A stretch of 64,000 nucleotides of DNA from Ureibacillus yapensis (lineage in GTDB: Bacteria; Bacillota; Bacilli; Bacillales_A; Planococcaceae). Both the position numbers and the translations under genes were made by a program. Under the pieces are notes generated by a model that was not told where the DNA came from, ran no database searches, and saw nothing but the letters and a program-made list of their open reading frames with translations. The stretch lies in contig NZ_QWEI01000007.1 of the NCBI RefSeq assembly GCF_003515775.1, positions 62,001 through 126,000 of the forward strand, written 5' to 3'. Of this stretch, positions 18,786 through 27,043 are shown in pieces (position 1 is the first letter of the stretch; every line of letters starts with the position of its first letter).

Positions 18786-18953
18786 GTGGACATTATTGAA
18801 GCAAATGCAATTCCGGCATTTCTCGAATCGACCCAGCTGCAAATGGAGCTTGAATCGCCAGACATCTATAACAATATAATCTTCCCGGTTCAGGCAAAAG
18901 AATACGATTTCAATCCACAAGTAGAGGAACCGCATGATTTGTCAAAAAACTAA
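18786..18953 (+). CDS. Short acidic protein, 55 residues, unknown
   Basis: A 56-codon frame beginning with GTG, 8 bases after a clean GGAGG. The translation MDIIEANAIPAFLESTQLQ and onwards is acidic, has no membrane segment, and ends DLSKN. I do not recognise it. Support comes from the ribosome site, the isolated position between two terminators, and a terminator 63 bases later. It has no conserved neighbour in the same direction. Confidence 0.5.
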   Translation: MDIIEANAIPAFLESTQLQMELESPDIYNNIIFPVQAKEYDFNPQVEEPHDLSKN

Positions 18954-19015
18954 AATAATCGGATTAAACACCTTTTCTCGAAATCGAATGCGACTGTAAA
19001 ATCTAATACTCAATT

Positions 19016-19050
19016 AAAAAGGAGAACTCCCACTAGGGGATTCTCCTTTT
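19016..19050. terminator. Bidirectional terminator between the 55-codon gene and opuAC
   Basis: A stem of AAAAGGAGAACTCCC paired with GGGGATTCTCCTTTT (one mismatch), T-runs on both sides. It serves the opuA operon on the minus strand and probably the short gene on the plus strand. Confidence 0.8.
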
Positions 19051-19064
19051 CAATATGACCAATT

Positions 19065-19970
19065 TTATTCTTTTGGCTGCAGATCTTCAATTGAATCAAT
19101 GTCCATATAGGCTGGTACTACAAAGCCATTTTGCGTACCTTCCAAATTCTCGCCTAAATCCACAATATCTTCCTTGTGTTGTTCATAAAAAGATGCGTGT
19201 GTCGTCGGCAGCCATGGTGCTAATGATGCATCCGCTTCACCGGTAGCAATTGCTTGGAATACAATTGCTGGATCAACCGGCGTCAATGTTACCACATACC
19301 CCAGCTGTTCCAATACTGCCTTCATTACATAGCCTGAAGCAAGTTCTGTATCCCATTGGGTCGATACTAATTCTATTTCTTCTCCATCAACTTTCTCTAC
19401 ACCGTCAGTCCATTCATTAACTTTATCGGAGTTATCTTCGATCCAATTCATGGCTGCTTCCTCATAAGAAGACTTTTGTGCATTTAACATTACCTCTTCC
19501 ATATCTGCAGTTTCCCAATAGAAACGATCAAGAATTTGGTATGCGCCAGGCATGTCTTCTTCTAAGCCTTTTCTTGCTATTGTATTGATGTTTTCACTTC
19601 CGCCTAATATGCCTTTGGGATCTTCTAGAAATTTCAAATCATATGCCGAGAATTTCCAATGCGGCGTCCAGCCTGTTACGATAATAGGTTCTTCATTATT
19701 TATTGCCTCTTCCAGTGAACCTATCATACCTGCTGTTGAACTCTCTAGAAGTTCCCAACCTTCCAAGTTTTCGTATTCCTCTAAAGCTTTGTGTGAAAGA
19801 CCAGTAATTCCCGCTCCTGGTTCAATACCTGTAATCGTATAATCCAATTGCTCACCTAAACTAACATTCTCTGCTGCTGCATCTTGATTTCCTTCTTCAT
19901 TTCCACACCCGGCTAATATTAATGAACCAGCAAGGCCTAGAGTAATTCCAAATGATTTTAGTTTTACCAT
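19065..19970 (-). CDS. opuAC: Glycine betaine-binding lipoprotein, OpuAC lobe order
   Basis: A 301-residue lipoprotein (lipobox LAGC at about residues 19-22) that captures glycine betaine or proline betaine for the OpuA ABC importer. The lobe beginning YTITGIEPGAGITGL and containing VTGWTPHWKF comes first (about 45-185). The lobe with ELVSTQWDTELASGY and LAPWLPTTH comes second (about 190-300). This is the order of B. subtilis OpuAC. The tryptophans of the aromatic ligand cage are in TQWDTE, APWLP and TGWTPHW. The start at 19970 follows AAGGAG. It is the last gene of the operon; a paralogue with reversed lobe order lies just upstream. Confidence 0.88.
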   Translation of the reverse strand: MVKLKSFGITLGLAGSLILAGCGNEEGNQDAAAENVSLGEQLDYTITGIEPGAGITGLSHKALEEYENLEGWELLESSTAGMIGSLEEAINNEEPIIVTGWTPHWKFSAYDLKFLEDPKGILGGSENINTIARKGLEEDMPGAYQILDRFYWETADMEEVMLNAQKSSYEEAAMNWIEDNSDKVNEWTDGVEKVDGEEIELVSTQWDTELASGYVMKAVLEQLGYVVTLTPVDPAIVFQAIATGEADASLAPWLPTTHASFYEQHKEDIVDLGENLEGTQNGFVVPAYMDIDSIEDLQPKE

Positions 19971-19990
19971 TTTGCTCTCCTTAAAATTTA

Positions 19991-20019
19991 AGGAGTTATC
20001 CATAGTTTAGATAACTCCC
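19991..20019 (-). terminator. Hairpin between the two betaine-binding protein genes
   Basis: Perfect 9-bp stem GGAGTTATC/GATAACTCC (19992-20000 with 20010-20018). On the minus strand only an A/T mix follows, so it may be an mRNA-stabilising or partial attenuating hairpin rather than a full terminator. Confidence 0.45.
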
Positions 20020-20096
20020 TTTTTTATTTTTGCTGATAGTAATTCTAAATAGCTGTAATAAAATTTATTTGAAATCCAATTTAAGCTTCCGAGAAA

Positions 20097-20996
20097 TTAT
20101 TCTATACCCTCTGTCCATTCAGCCACTTTTTCCGGATTTGCATCAACCCAGTCTGCGGCAGCTTTAGCTGGATCTGTACCGGCGTTAATTTCAAGCATCA
20201 CACTTTCAATATCTTCGACCGTCCAATTGAATGCATCAAGTACTTTGTATACTTCCGGCATATCTTCGTCTAACCCTTGGCGTGCAAATGTATTAATCGT
20301 CTCTTCCCCACCATAAACGCCTTTCGGATCTTCCAGGTACTTAAGATCATAAGATGAGAACATCCAGTGTGGAGACCAACCTGTGATTACTATCTCTTCC
20401 TCATTGGCAATTGCTTGGCCTAATGCAACCGTCATCGCTCCTGAAGATGAAGGCAGCAATTCCCACCCTTCCAGATTTTCATAATCCGTTAGAGCTTGTT
20501 CTGTTGCAGCCATGACTCCCGCTCCAGATTCGATGCCTGTTATGGTCATATCCGCTTCTTCCGCTAGCTCATCAATCGAATCAACATCCATATATTCAGG
20601 GACAACCAACCCAATTTTAGCGCCTGTCAAGTTTTCTCCCAATTCTACTAAACTATCTTTGTACTGTTCATATTGAGTACCATGCGTATTTGGCAACCAG
20701 CCGGCCACCATGGCATCTGCTTCACCAGTGGATACAGCTTCCCACATGATGGCGTTATCCAATGGCGTTAAATTTACATCGTACCCCAGATCTTCCAGAA
20801 CCTTGCCGACGACATGTGTTGAAGCAACTTCAGTATCCCACTCTACATATGCCAGATTCACTTCTTTGGATTCTTCATTTGTTGCCGAATTATTGGAATC
20901 GCCGGAAGTTTGACCTTCGTCTGAACTGCCGCACGCAGCCAATATTGCGCCCATTCCGAGGGCCAAGCCTGTCATTTTTAACTTTTTGAAATTCAT
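20097..20996 (-). CDS. Glycine betaine/proline-binding lipoprotein, ProX-like lobe order
   Basis: A 299-residue lipoprotein (lipobox LAAC, Cys at about 22) after a signal peptide. Here the lobe with NLAYVEWDTEVASTHV and GWLPNTH comes first (about 45-145). The lobe with MTITGIESGAGVMAA and VITGWSPHWMF comes second (about 150-299), which is the reverse of its neighbour opuAC. The three cage tryptophans (EWDTE, AGWLP, TGWSPHW) are present, so betaine-type ligand binding is expected. It lies 20 bp downstream of opuAB and is the nearer of two binding-protein genes. The two probably share the permease with different ligand preferences; that is inference. Confidence 0.87.
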   Translation of the reverse strand: MNFKKLKMTGLALGMGAILAACGSSDEGQTSGDSNNSATNEESKEVNLAYVEWDTEVASTHVVGKVLEDLGYDVNLTPLDNAIMWEAVSTGEADAMVAGWLPNTHGTQYEQYKDSLVELGENLTGAKIGLVVPEYMDVDSIDELAEEADMTITGIESGAGVMAATEQALTDYENLEGWELLPSSSGAMTVALGQAIANEEEIVITGWSPHWMFSSYDLKYLEDPKGVYGGEETINTFARQGLDEDMPEVYKVLDAFNWTVEDIESVMLEINAGTDPAKAAADWVDANPEKVAEWTEGIE

Positions 20997-21015
20997 CAGA
21001 ATCTCTCCTATTCCC

Positions 21016-21864
21016 TTATTGTTTTTTATTTAAACTTTGTGTTAAACGATCCACGATAATGGCAAAGATAACAAGGCTAAGCCCCGCAACAAAACCGTTC
21101 CCTACTTGTGCGCGCTGCAATGCGGACAATACTTCACGGCCTAATCCAGGCGCGCCAATCATCGATGCAATGACAACCATCGATAAGGAAAGCAGAACCG
21201 TTTGGTTGATCCCTGCCATGATTGTTGATTTCGCCAAAGGCAATTCAACTTTAAAAAGTTTTTGTCTCCCTGTACTGCCATACGAGTCAGCTGCCTCTAC
21301 CAACTCTCTAGGAACTTGGCGAATTCCCAGGTTTGTAAACCGCACCGTTGGAGGCAGAGCAAAGATGACGGATGCAAATACACCCGGAACAACACCTATA
21401 CCAAAGAACGCAACCGCTGGAATCAGATAAACGAACCCAGGCATTGTTTGCATAAAGTCCAATATCGGTTTGATGATGTTTTCCGCAACCTGGCTTTTTG
21501 ACATCAAGATTCCCAATGGAATACCAATGATTATGGCAATAATACTTGCAAAAATGACAAGCGTTATTGTATTCATGAACTCTTCCCATAAACCTTGATT
21601 ATAGATAAACAGCAATCCAACAAGTGAGAAAATGGCAAGACCAAACTTCTTTCTTGTTGCAAAAAATGCAGCGATTGCTACAAGTAAAATAAAAATCACC
21701 GGAGGAATGGCAATTAGCATATCCGTGATAAAGTCCATCGAATTTTTGCCGCCGGTTTGTATAAAGTCAAACAAAGCGGAGAAATTGCCCGTTACCCAAT
21801 CCATCAACTTTTCAACTGACTCTGCTACGGGCAAACTTGGGATGCTATCTAGTATTTTACTCAT
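21016..21864 (-). CDS. opuAB: Glycine betaine ABC transporter permease OpuAB
   Basis: A 282-residue integral membrane protein. The N-terminal about 60 residues are a helical, partly soluble extension typical of OpuAB/ProW. About six to seven membrane segments follow. The ABC permease coupling motif is around [20 protein letters not shown] (about 185-205). It forms the channel of the OpuA importer. The ATG lies 8 bp inside the end of opuAA, consistent with translational coupling. Confidence 0.92.
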   Translation of the reverse strand: MSKILDSIPSLPVAESVEKLMDWVTGNFSALFDFIQTGGKNSMDFITDMLIAIPPVIFILLVAIAAFFATRKKFGLAIFSLVGLLFIYNQGLWEEFMNTITLVIFASIIAIIIGIPLGILMSKSQVAENIIKPILDFMQTMPGFVYLIPAVAFFGIGVVPGVFASVIFALPPTVRFTNLGIRQVPRELVEAADSYGSTGRQKLFKVELPLAKSTIMAGINQTVLLSLSMVVIASMIGAPGLGREVLSALQRAQVGNGFVAGLSLVIFAIIVDRLTQSLNKKQ

Positions 21865-23056
21865 GTGCAGTCACCCCTTCCGGTTGTGTAGTAAGCGACT
21901 GGATTACCACTCCACGAATTAATACACCCAACAATCTGTTTTCCTGTACAACGGCAATCGGTGTTGGGGATTCCGAGATCATTCCCAATACATCCTGAAT
22001 GAGCATATCCGGCTGTACAGTTGGCATATCTGTTCTTATGGAACTTAATACATTTTTTTCTCCGCGCTTTGAAGCTTCCAGGGCGTCATCAGCTGTGATA
22101 TACCCTTTAAATTCTTTCTTTTTGTCTACAGCTAGCAATACACTAACTTCTTCTTCCCGCATACGCTGCAGCGCCACTTTGGGTCCATCCAATTCAATAT
22201 TTACCGTAATTGGGCGAATCATGGCATTCTCCACCGTAATTACTTTTGAGCGGTCTACGTCTTCCAAGAAGGTTTTAACGTAATCATTTGCTGGATTGGT
22301 CAAAATTTCTTCACCAGTACCAATTTGAATGATTTTGCCATCCTTCATTAAGGCAATTCGGTCTCCGATACGTAATGCTTCGTTTAAGTCATGGGTAATA
22401 AAGATGATTGTTTTTCTTACTTTTTGTTGTAATTCCAGCAGTTCATCCTGCATATCTTTACGGATTAATGGATCGAGGGCAGAAAAAGCTTCATCCATCA
22501 GTAAAATATCCGGATCGTTAGCTAGGGCACGCGCCAACCCGACACGCTGCTGCATCCCACCCGAAAGCTGACTTGGATACTGGTCTTTATACGGTAATAA
22601 TCCCGCGTTTTCTAAAGCCTTTTCTGCTTTCAATCTTCGTTCTTCCTTTGAAATGCCGCGCACTTCTAATCCGTATTCAGTATTTGCTAGAACTGTTCGT
22701 TGGGGAAATAAACCGAAGTTTTGAAACACCATACTCATTTTTTCACGTCTTATTTTTCTAAGCTGCTGCTTATTCATTTGTGAGATGTTCTCTCCATCAA
22801 TGTAGATACTTCCATTTGTAGGCTCAATGAGGTGATTTAATAGGCGGACTAGCGTAGACTTGCCACTTCCTGATAAACCCATGATGACGAAAATTTCACC
22901 TTCGTTTACAGTAAAACTTGCATCATACACACCAATGGTGGCACCTGTTTTCTCCAATATTTCCGTTTTGCTTTTATTCTCTTCGACAAGCTTCAGGGCA
23001 CTCCCAATATGCTTACCGAATATTTTAGTAACATGTTCTACTTTTATTTTCTCCAT
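21857..23056 (-). CDS. opuAA: Glycine betaine ABC transporter ATPase OpuAA
   Basis: A 399-residue ATPase that powers OpuA. Walker A is GLSGSGKST (about 60-68), the signature is LSGGMQQR (about 165-172), Walker B is [12 protein letters not shown]. After the nucleotide-binding domain come two CBS motifs (about 280-395), which in OpuA systems sense ionic strength or c-di-AMP. The N-terminal region ([20 protein letters not shown]) is the typical long OpuAA/ProV extension. The start at 23056 follows AAGGGG by about 7 bases; nine upstream codons are open but lack a site. It is the first gene of the operon. Confidence 0.93.
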   Translation of the reverse strand: MEKIKVEHVTKIFGKHIGSALKLVEENKSKTEILEKTGATIGVYDASFTVNEGEIFVIMGLSGSGKSTLVRLLNHLIEPTNGSIYIDGENISQMNKQQLRKIRREKMSMVFQNFGLFPQRTVLANTEYGLEVRGISKEERRLKAEKALENAGLLPYKDQYPSQLSGGMQQRVGLARALANDPDILLMDEAFSALDPLIRKDMQDELLELQQKVRKTIIFITHDLNEALRIGDRIALMKDGKIIQIGTGEEILTNPANDYVKTFLEDVDRSKVITVENAMIRPITVNIELDGPKVALQRMREEEVSVLLAVDKKKEFKGYITADDALEASKRGEKNVLSSIRTDMPTVQPDMLIQDVLGMISESPTPIAVVQENRLLGVLIRGVVIQSLTTQPEGVTAHE

Positions 23057-23101
23057 ACCATTCCCCTTCCCTTTAATTCCCATTTCTGTTTCTTATTAGA
23101 T

Positions 23102-23140
23102 AACAACAAAGCAACAACTTAATGTTAACAAAGGGTTGTT
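23102..23140. promoter_or_regulatory. Inverted repeat over the opuA promoter, candidate operator
   Basis: AACAAC at 23102-23107 and again at 23113-23118 faces GTTGTT at 23135-23140. The inverted arms flank the minus-10 box, a position where a bound protein would block RNA polymerase. The BusR-like regulator encoded just upstream is the natural candidate; this is inference. Confidence 0.4.
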
Positions 23141-23151
23141 ACTTGTGTCAA
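23122..23151 (-). promoter_or_regulatory. Sigma-A type promoter of the opuA operon
   Basis: Minus-strand TTGACA (23151 to 23146), an 18-base spacer, then TAACAT (23127 to 23122; four of six matches to TATAAT). It lies about 65 bases before the opuAA start and downstream of the terminator of the regulator gene. Confidence 0.6.
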
Positions 23152-23199
23152 CTTTCAATTTTATGATTCCAGTAAAAGACTTATGCTTATTTTTCTAAT

Positions 23200-23240
23200 A
23201 AAAAAGGTTATAGACACCTTGTTAAGGGTATCTATAACCT
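23200..23240 (-). terminator. Terminator of the BusR-like regulator gene
   Basis: Minus-strand stem GGTTATAGA/TCTATAACC extended by GATACC/GGTGTC, followed by TTTTTT, directly after the stop codon. Confidence 0.85.
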
Positions 23241-23876
23241 TTACTGATTCGGATATAAAAAGTTTTGTACGCGCTCCAGGCATTCATCATTTCCAATAAA
23301 GTAAACGATGTCATTTTGCTCAAAAGTAGCGTAAGGACCAGGGGAAATAATAAGTTCTACCCCTTTTCTTATGCCCACAATTGTGGCCATTGTATTTTGC
23401 CAAAAGTTTATGGAACCAATGGATTGGGAAATAAAGGGCGACTCTTGGCGAATTTCCACTTGAAAGGGAACAAAAGGATTCACCGATTTAAACCTTTCCG
23501 TTCGATTCACGAGCCTTTTCGTTGTTTCTTCCAACACACTTAATTCCGCCTTTTGCCTTTTGATGCTTTCAAGCATTTCCAGCTGCACTTGGTAGACGGA
23601 CTGTACTTCCAAAAATTGATGTGCAAACTGCGCGGCTTTTTCATACGATTTAATCATAACGCCGCTGCCTTTTGTCGTCTCTACGATTTCAAGATCTTGA
23701 AGTACTGCAATGGCTCTTCTGGCCGTTTCCGAGGATACACCGTACTGGCTTGCCAAGGAAGACCTTGCGTAGATTTTCTCCCCTACCAAATATTTTTTCT
23801 CCACAATTTTAGCTGCAATATCGGCCGCTATTTTTTGATACTTCGGCTGTTTTACTTGCATTTGCTTATTTTCCAC
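23241..23876 (-). CDS. busR: BusR-like GntR/RCK_C regulator (putative c-di-AMP-dependent repressor of opuA)
   Basis: A 211-residue regulator. The N-terminal winged helix (about 5-70) is of the GntR type: YQKIAADIAAKIVEKKYLVG, then YGVSSETARRAIAVLQDLEI. A coiled-coil linker follows (about 75-120), then a TrkA-C/RCK_C domain (about 130-205, GIRKGVELIISPGPYATFEQNDIVYFIG). This layout is that of BusR of Lactococcus and Streptococcus, which binds cyclic di-AMP in its RCK_C domain and represses the glycine betaine transporter busAB (opuA). Its position directly upstream of opuAA supports the same job. The GTG start at 23876 is preferred; an open frame of 12 more codons exists upstream. Confidence 0.8.
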   Translation of the reverse strand: MENKQMQVKQPKYQKIAADIAAKIVEKKYLVGEKIYARSSLASQYGVSSETARRAIAVLQDLEIVETTKGSGVMIKSYEKAAQFAHQFLEVQSVYQVQLEMLESIKRQKAELSVLEETTKRLVNRTERFKSVNPFVPFQVEIRQESPFISQSIGSINFWQNTMATIVGIRKGVELIISPGPYATFEQNDIVYFIGNDECLERVQNFLYPNQ

Positions 23877-24101
23877 AGTATTACTACCTTTCAATAACAT
23901 AAATAGTCTCATACATTTGATGAGTTGGAAAACTTATACTAAATGAAGTTAATTCTTTCTTCATTATGATTATCTTAAACCATGTCCATACATAACGCTA
24001 ATGCTTTTGTTTCAGCAAAAGACAAGCCAGCCCCGAAGCAAGAATGCCGGTAGCCTTTTAACATAAACAGTATTGTGCTTTGCAAAAAAATTTATATAGG
24101 G

Positions 24102-24132
24102 TTGACATTGACGTTGCGTCAATCTGTATGAT
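24102..24132 (+). promoter_or_regulatory. MerR-type promoter with central dyad operator
   Basis: TTGACA (24102-24107) and TATGAT (24127-24132) are 19 bases apart, the overlong spacing used by MerR-family activators. The spacer holds the perfect dyad TTGACG-TTG-CGTCAA (24108-24122). It lies 22 bases before the regulator's start, indicating autoregulation. Confidence 0.8.
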
Positions 24133-24154
24133 GAATTTATCGGGAGGGATGACG

Positions 24155-24916
24155 ATGGAGTACACGATTAGCAGATTCGCCAACATAGCCGGTGTGAGCA
24201 CACGTACATTACGCTACTACGATGAAATCAATTTACTCAAGCCTTCACGAGTAAATAGTGCAGGTTACCGAATATATGGACAAAAAGAAATCGATCGGCT
24301 GCAGCAAATTCTTTTTTTCAGGGAGCTTGATGTTGATTTGGAAACGATCGCTTCCATTATAAATGACACAAACTTCAATCACATAGAAGCTCTATCCCAT
24401 CATTATCAGGAACTTGTACGAAAACGTGACCGCCTGGATCGATTAATTGAAATGGTGAAAAAAACAATCGCCCACGAGAAAGGGGAAATACAAATGAAGA
24501 ATGATGAAAAATTCGAAGCGTTTAAGGATAATCTACTTGCAGAGAATGAGGCAAAATACGGAGAGGAAACGCGAGAAAAATACGGCGAAAAAACGATTAA
24601 CGAATCTAACGCCAAATTTAAAAACATGTCCAAAGAGCAGTTCGAGAAGATGACTCAGCTGGGAGAAGAAATTCTTGAACTTCTGCCCCAGGCTTTGCAA
24701 ACAGGAGATCCTGCATCCCCTCTTGCACAAGAAGTGGCAAACAAGCATAAAGAATGGCTAACCTTTACTTGGCCATCCTATTCAAAAGAAGCGCATAAAG
24801 GGCTTGCCGATATGTATGTGAATGACGAACGCTTTAAAGCCTACTATGAAAAAGCAGTTAAAGGCGGCGCGGAATTCCTAAGAGATGCCATTCACCTATA
24901 TGTCAATCAATCCTAG
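24155..24916 (+). CDS. MerR family regulator with TipAS-like drug-recognition domain
   Basis: A 253-residue regulator. Residues 1-70 are the MerR winged helix (YTISRFANIAGVSTRTLRYYDEINLLKP with the wing NSAGYRIY). A long dimerisation helix follows (about 75-110), then a TipAS antibiotic-recognition domain (about 125-250, with the WLTFTWPSYSKEAHKGLADMY block). TipA-type proteins bind thiopeptides or other drugs and then activate their own promoter. The start at 24155 follows GGGAGGG by 6 bases. The promoter with its 19-base spacer supports self-activation. No resistance gene is co-transcribed; a terminator follows. Confidence 0.9.
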   Translation: MEYTISRFANIAGVSTRTLRYYDEINLLKPSRVNSAGYRIYGQKEIDRLQQILFFRELDVDLETIASIINDTNFNHIEALSHHYQELVRKRDRLDRLIEMVKKTIAHEKGEIQMKNDEKFEAFKDNLLAENEAKYGEETREKYGEKTINESNAKFKNMSKEQFEKMTQLGEEILELLPQALQTGDPASPLAQEVANKHKEWLTFTWPSYSKEAHKGLADMYVNDERFKAYYEKAVKGGAEFLRDAIHLYVNQS

Positions 24917-24921
24917 AAAGT

Positions 24922-24956
24922 GACCCAACGCCAAAAGATCGCGTTGGGTTTTTTTA
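24922..24956 (+). terminator. Terminator of the TipA-like gene
   Basis: Stem ACCCAACGC/GCGTTGGGT (24923-24931 with 24941-24949) followed by seven T. Confidence 0.88.
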
Positions 24957-25032
24957 ATTTCTTTGCTTCTTTTTCATGTTGCATACTTTGCTAACAAACG
25001 GGGAATATAATTCAAAAAAAGGATGTTTCGCC

Positions 25033-26118
25033 ATGCCGAAAATCGCTTCCGTCAGTACTTACAATCCTCCGTACACGCTAGAACAAGCAAATATTGAACA
25101 ATTAACAAAAGAACTCTTTGACAATAAAATCCCACAATTAGAACGCCTGCTAAAAGTCTTTGAAAATGGTGAAATCAAGCAGCGCCATTTTTGCGTCCCG
25201 TTAGAATGGCATCGCGAGGAGCATACTTTTGAAGAACGTAATAATTTGTATATTGAATTAGCCGTTAATTATAGCGTCAAAGCGATTGAGGCTTGCCTAT
25301 CCAATACAGAATTCCTGGACCGCGCAATCGCTCCAGGTGAGATAGATGCGATTATTTTTGTATCAAGTACAGGAATTTCCACCCCAAGCCTCGATGCTCG
25401 CATTATGAATAAGCTCCCTTTTTCGGATCGTCTGAAAAGAATGCCGATTTGGGGCCTTGGATGTGCAGGAGGGGCTTCTGGTGTGAGTCGCGCTTTTGAT
25501 TATTGTCTAGCACACCCCCAGGAAAAAGTATTGGTTGTTTGCGTTGAACTTTGCAGTCTGACCTTCCAGCAAAACGACTATTCGAAAAGCAATTTAGTGG
25601 GTGCCTCCCTCTTTGCCGATGGCGTTTCTTGCCTATTGGTATGCGGTGATCAAGTTGATCTTCAAAATGTGAAGCCTGTCCCCTATATCGTGAATACCGC
25701 TTCGAAATGGATGCCGGATTCCGAGGATGTGATGGGATGGGACGTGAAAAATGATGGACTTCACGTTATTTTTTCGCGTGATATACCGACCATTATTGGT
25801 AAGTGGCTAGGTCCGTTTATAGATGACTTTCTCGGGGAAGAAAGCCTAACAAAGGAGAAAATCGATTATTTAATTGCCCATCCTGGAGGAAAAAAAGTGC
25901 TATCCGCTTATGAAGAAACATTAATGATGACCAAAGAGCATACAGCTATATCAAGAGAGGTTCTCCAGGATCACGGAAATATGTCTTCGCCTACAGTCCA
26001 TTATGTACTGGAACAATTCATGAAAAGGAAATCCGCTCCTAAAGTCTACGGGCTAATGCTGGCACTGGGCCCGGGCTTTAGCGGTGAGGCAGTTTTACTG
26101 CAGTGGAGGGATAAATAA
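25033..26118 (+). CDS. bpsA: Type III polyketide synthase (alkylpyrone synthase)
   Basis: A 361-residue chalcone-synthase-like enzyme that condenses long-chain acyl-CoA with malonyl-CoA into alkylpyrones. The catalytic cysteine is in GLGCAGGASGVSRAFDY (about 140), the histidine in LIAHPGGKKVL (about 285) and the asparagine in DHGNMSSPTV (about 318): the Cys-His-Asn triad of type III PKSs. The length matches BpsA (BcsA) of Bacillus subtilis. The start at 25033 was chosen for its homologue-like MPKIASVSTYNPP opening and the AAAGGATG upstream; an open frame extends 19 codons further back. It overlaps bpsB by one base. Confidence 0.9.
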   Translation: MPKIASVSTYNPPYTLEQANIEQLTKELFDNKIPQLERLLKVFENGEIKQRHFCVPLEWHREEHTFEERNNLYIELAVNYSVKAIEACLSNTEFLDRAIAPGEIDAIIFVSSTGISTPSLDARIMNKLPFSDRLKRMPIWGLGCAGGASGVSRAFDYCLAHPQEKVLVVCVELCSLTFQQNDYSKSNLVGASLFADGVSCLLVCGDQVDLQNVKPVPYIVNTASKWMPDSEDVMGWDVKNDGLHVIFSRDIPTIIGKWLGPFIDDFLGEESLTKEKIDYLIAHPGGKKVLSAYEETLMMTKEHTAISREVLQDHGNMSSPTVHYVLEQFMKRKSAPKVYGLMLALGPGFSGEAVLLQWRDK

Positions 26119-26669
26119 TGTTCTTTTTGCTGTTTGTATCAATTGTAATGTTGCAACGCATCAGAGAAGTGGCCATTGCCAAGAAAAATGAAAAAAGAAT
26201 GTTGGCTGCCGGTGCCTATGAGGCGGGAGCCTCCCATTATCCTGTTATGATTGCTCTGCATGTTGCTTTTTTTATTAGTTTAATTGCGGAAGTGATGCTT
26301 TTTGAGCGACCCATTTCTCCCTGGTTTTTATGGCTCTTTATGTTATTTCTTCTAGTCCAGGGATTAAGAGTTTGGTGCCTGGCTTCCCTGGGACCATTCT
26401 GGAATACAAAGATCATTATTTTGCCGGGAGCGAACGTAGTTAAGAAAGGGCCTTACAAAATCATTCGCCATCCAAACTACTTTGTGGTTTGCACTGAAAT
26501 ACTGCTCCTGCCGTTGATGTTCCAGGCTTATTTTACGGCGATCGTTTTTACAATACTGAACTTTGCCATGCTTGCCGTCCGTATTCCAACGGAAGAAAAA
26601 GCATTGGAGGAGGCCACAAATTACAGAATGCAATTTAAAAAAGGGAAAACTTCCGACATTGTCGAATAA
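26118..26669 (+). CDS. bpsB: Isoprenylcysteine methyltransferase-like alkylpyrone O-methyltransferase
   Basis: A 183-residue membrane protein with about four hydrophobic segments and the ICMT C-terminal motif GPYKIIRHPNYFVV (about 112-125), which binds SAM. The same gene order occurs in Bacillus subtilis, where BpsB (YpbQ) methylates the alkylpyrones made by BpsA. Start and stop overlap as TAATG with bpsA, with GGAGGG 7 bases upstream, so the two are translationally coupled. Confidence 0.88.
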   Translation: MFFLLFVSIVMLQRIREVAIAKKNEKRMLAAGAYEAGASHYPVMIALHVAFFISLIAEVMLFERPISPWFLWLFMLFLLVQGLRVWCLASLGPFWNTKIIILPGANVVKKGPYKIIRHPNYFVVCTEILLLPLMFQAYFTAIVFTILNFAMLAVRIPTEEKALEEATNYRMQFKKGKTSDIVE

Positions 26670-26981
26670 GGGCCGTAAATTATACAAAAACACACGACTA
26701 AATTCAGAACATTTATTAAATTTCGTCTTATATAGATTTATTAGAAATAATGAAGAGTTAGGCGTATAATTCTATTAATAGCATCTAAAGTTATACATTT
26801 CGTTTTCACTTTCGGTAATTTTAAAAACGTTTTTATTTAAAAAACTTTTGGACCTTCTTTATTCCCATATCTTTTTATAAAGAAGTATAGGATTAGAAGC
26901 GTATATAGTTTATCATGGTAAGTGTATAAACTTCACACCAATGAGAAGTTCGACTGAATTTCATTATTATAGTGTAGCTAT
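26670..26981. other. AT-rich intergenic region upstream of yjlC
   Basis: About 300 bases with no coding frame. Towards its end TATTAT (26965-26970) is a reasonable minus-10 box for yjlC-ndh. I could not assign a convincing minus-35 box, nor a clear terminator for bpsB. Confidence 0.4.
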
Positions 26982-26999
26982 TTGTGAATTATTTATCAA
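26982..26999 (+). promoter_or_regulatory. Rex (NADH/NAD redox) operator-like site
   Basis: TTGTGAA, four A/T bases, then TTATCAA: the first half matches the Rex consensus TTGTGAA exactly and the second half matches TTCACAA in five of seven positions. It lies right after the minus-10 box of yjlC-ndh, where Rex acts in Bacillus. Confidence 0.6.
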
Positions 27000-27043
27000 A
27001 CCTATTAGTATGCACAAGATGCACAAGTAAAGGAGAATTGGAT

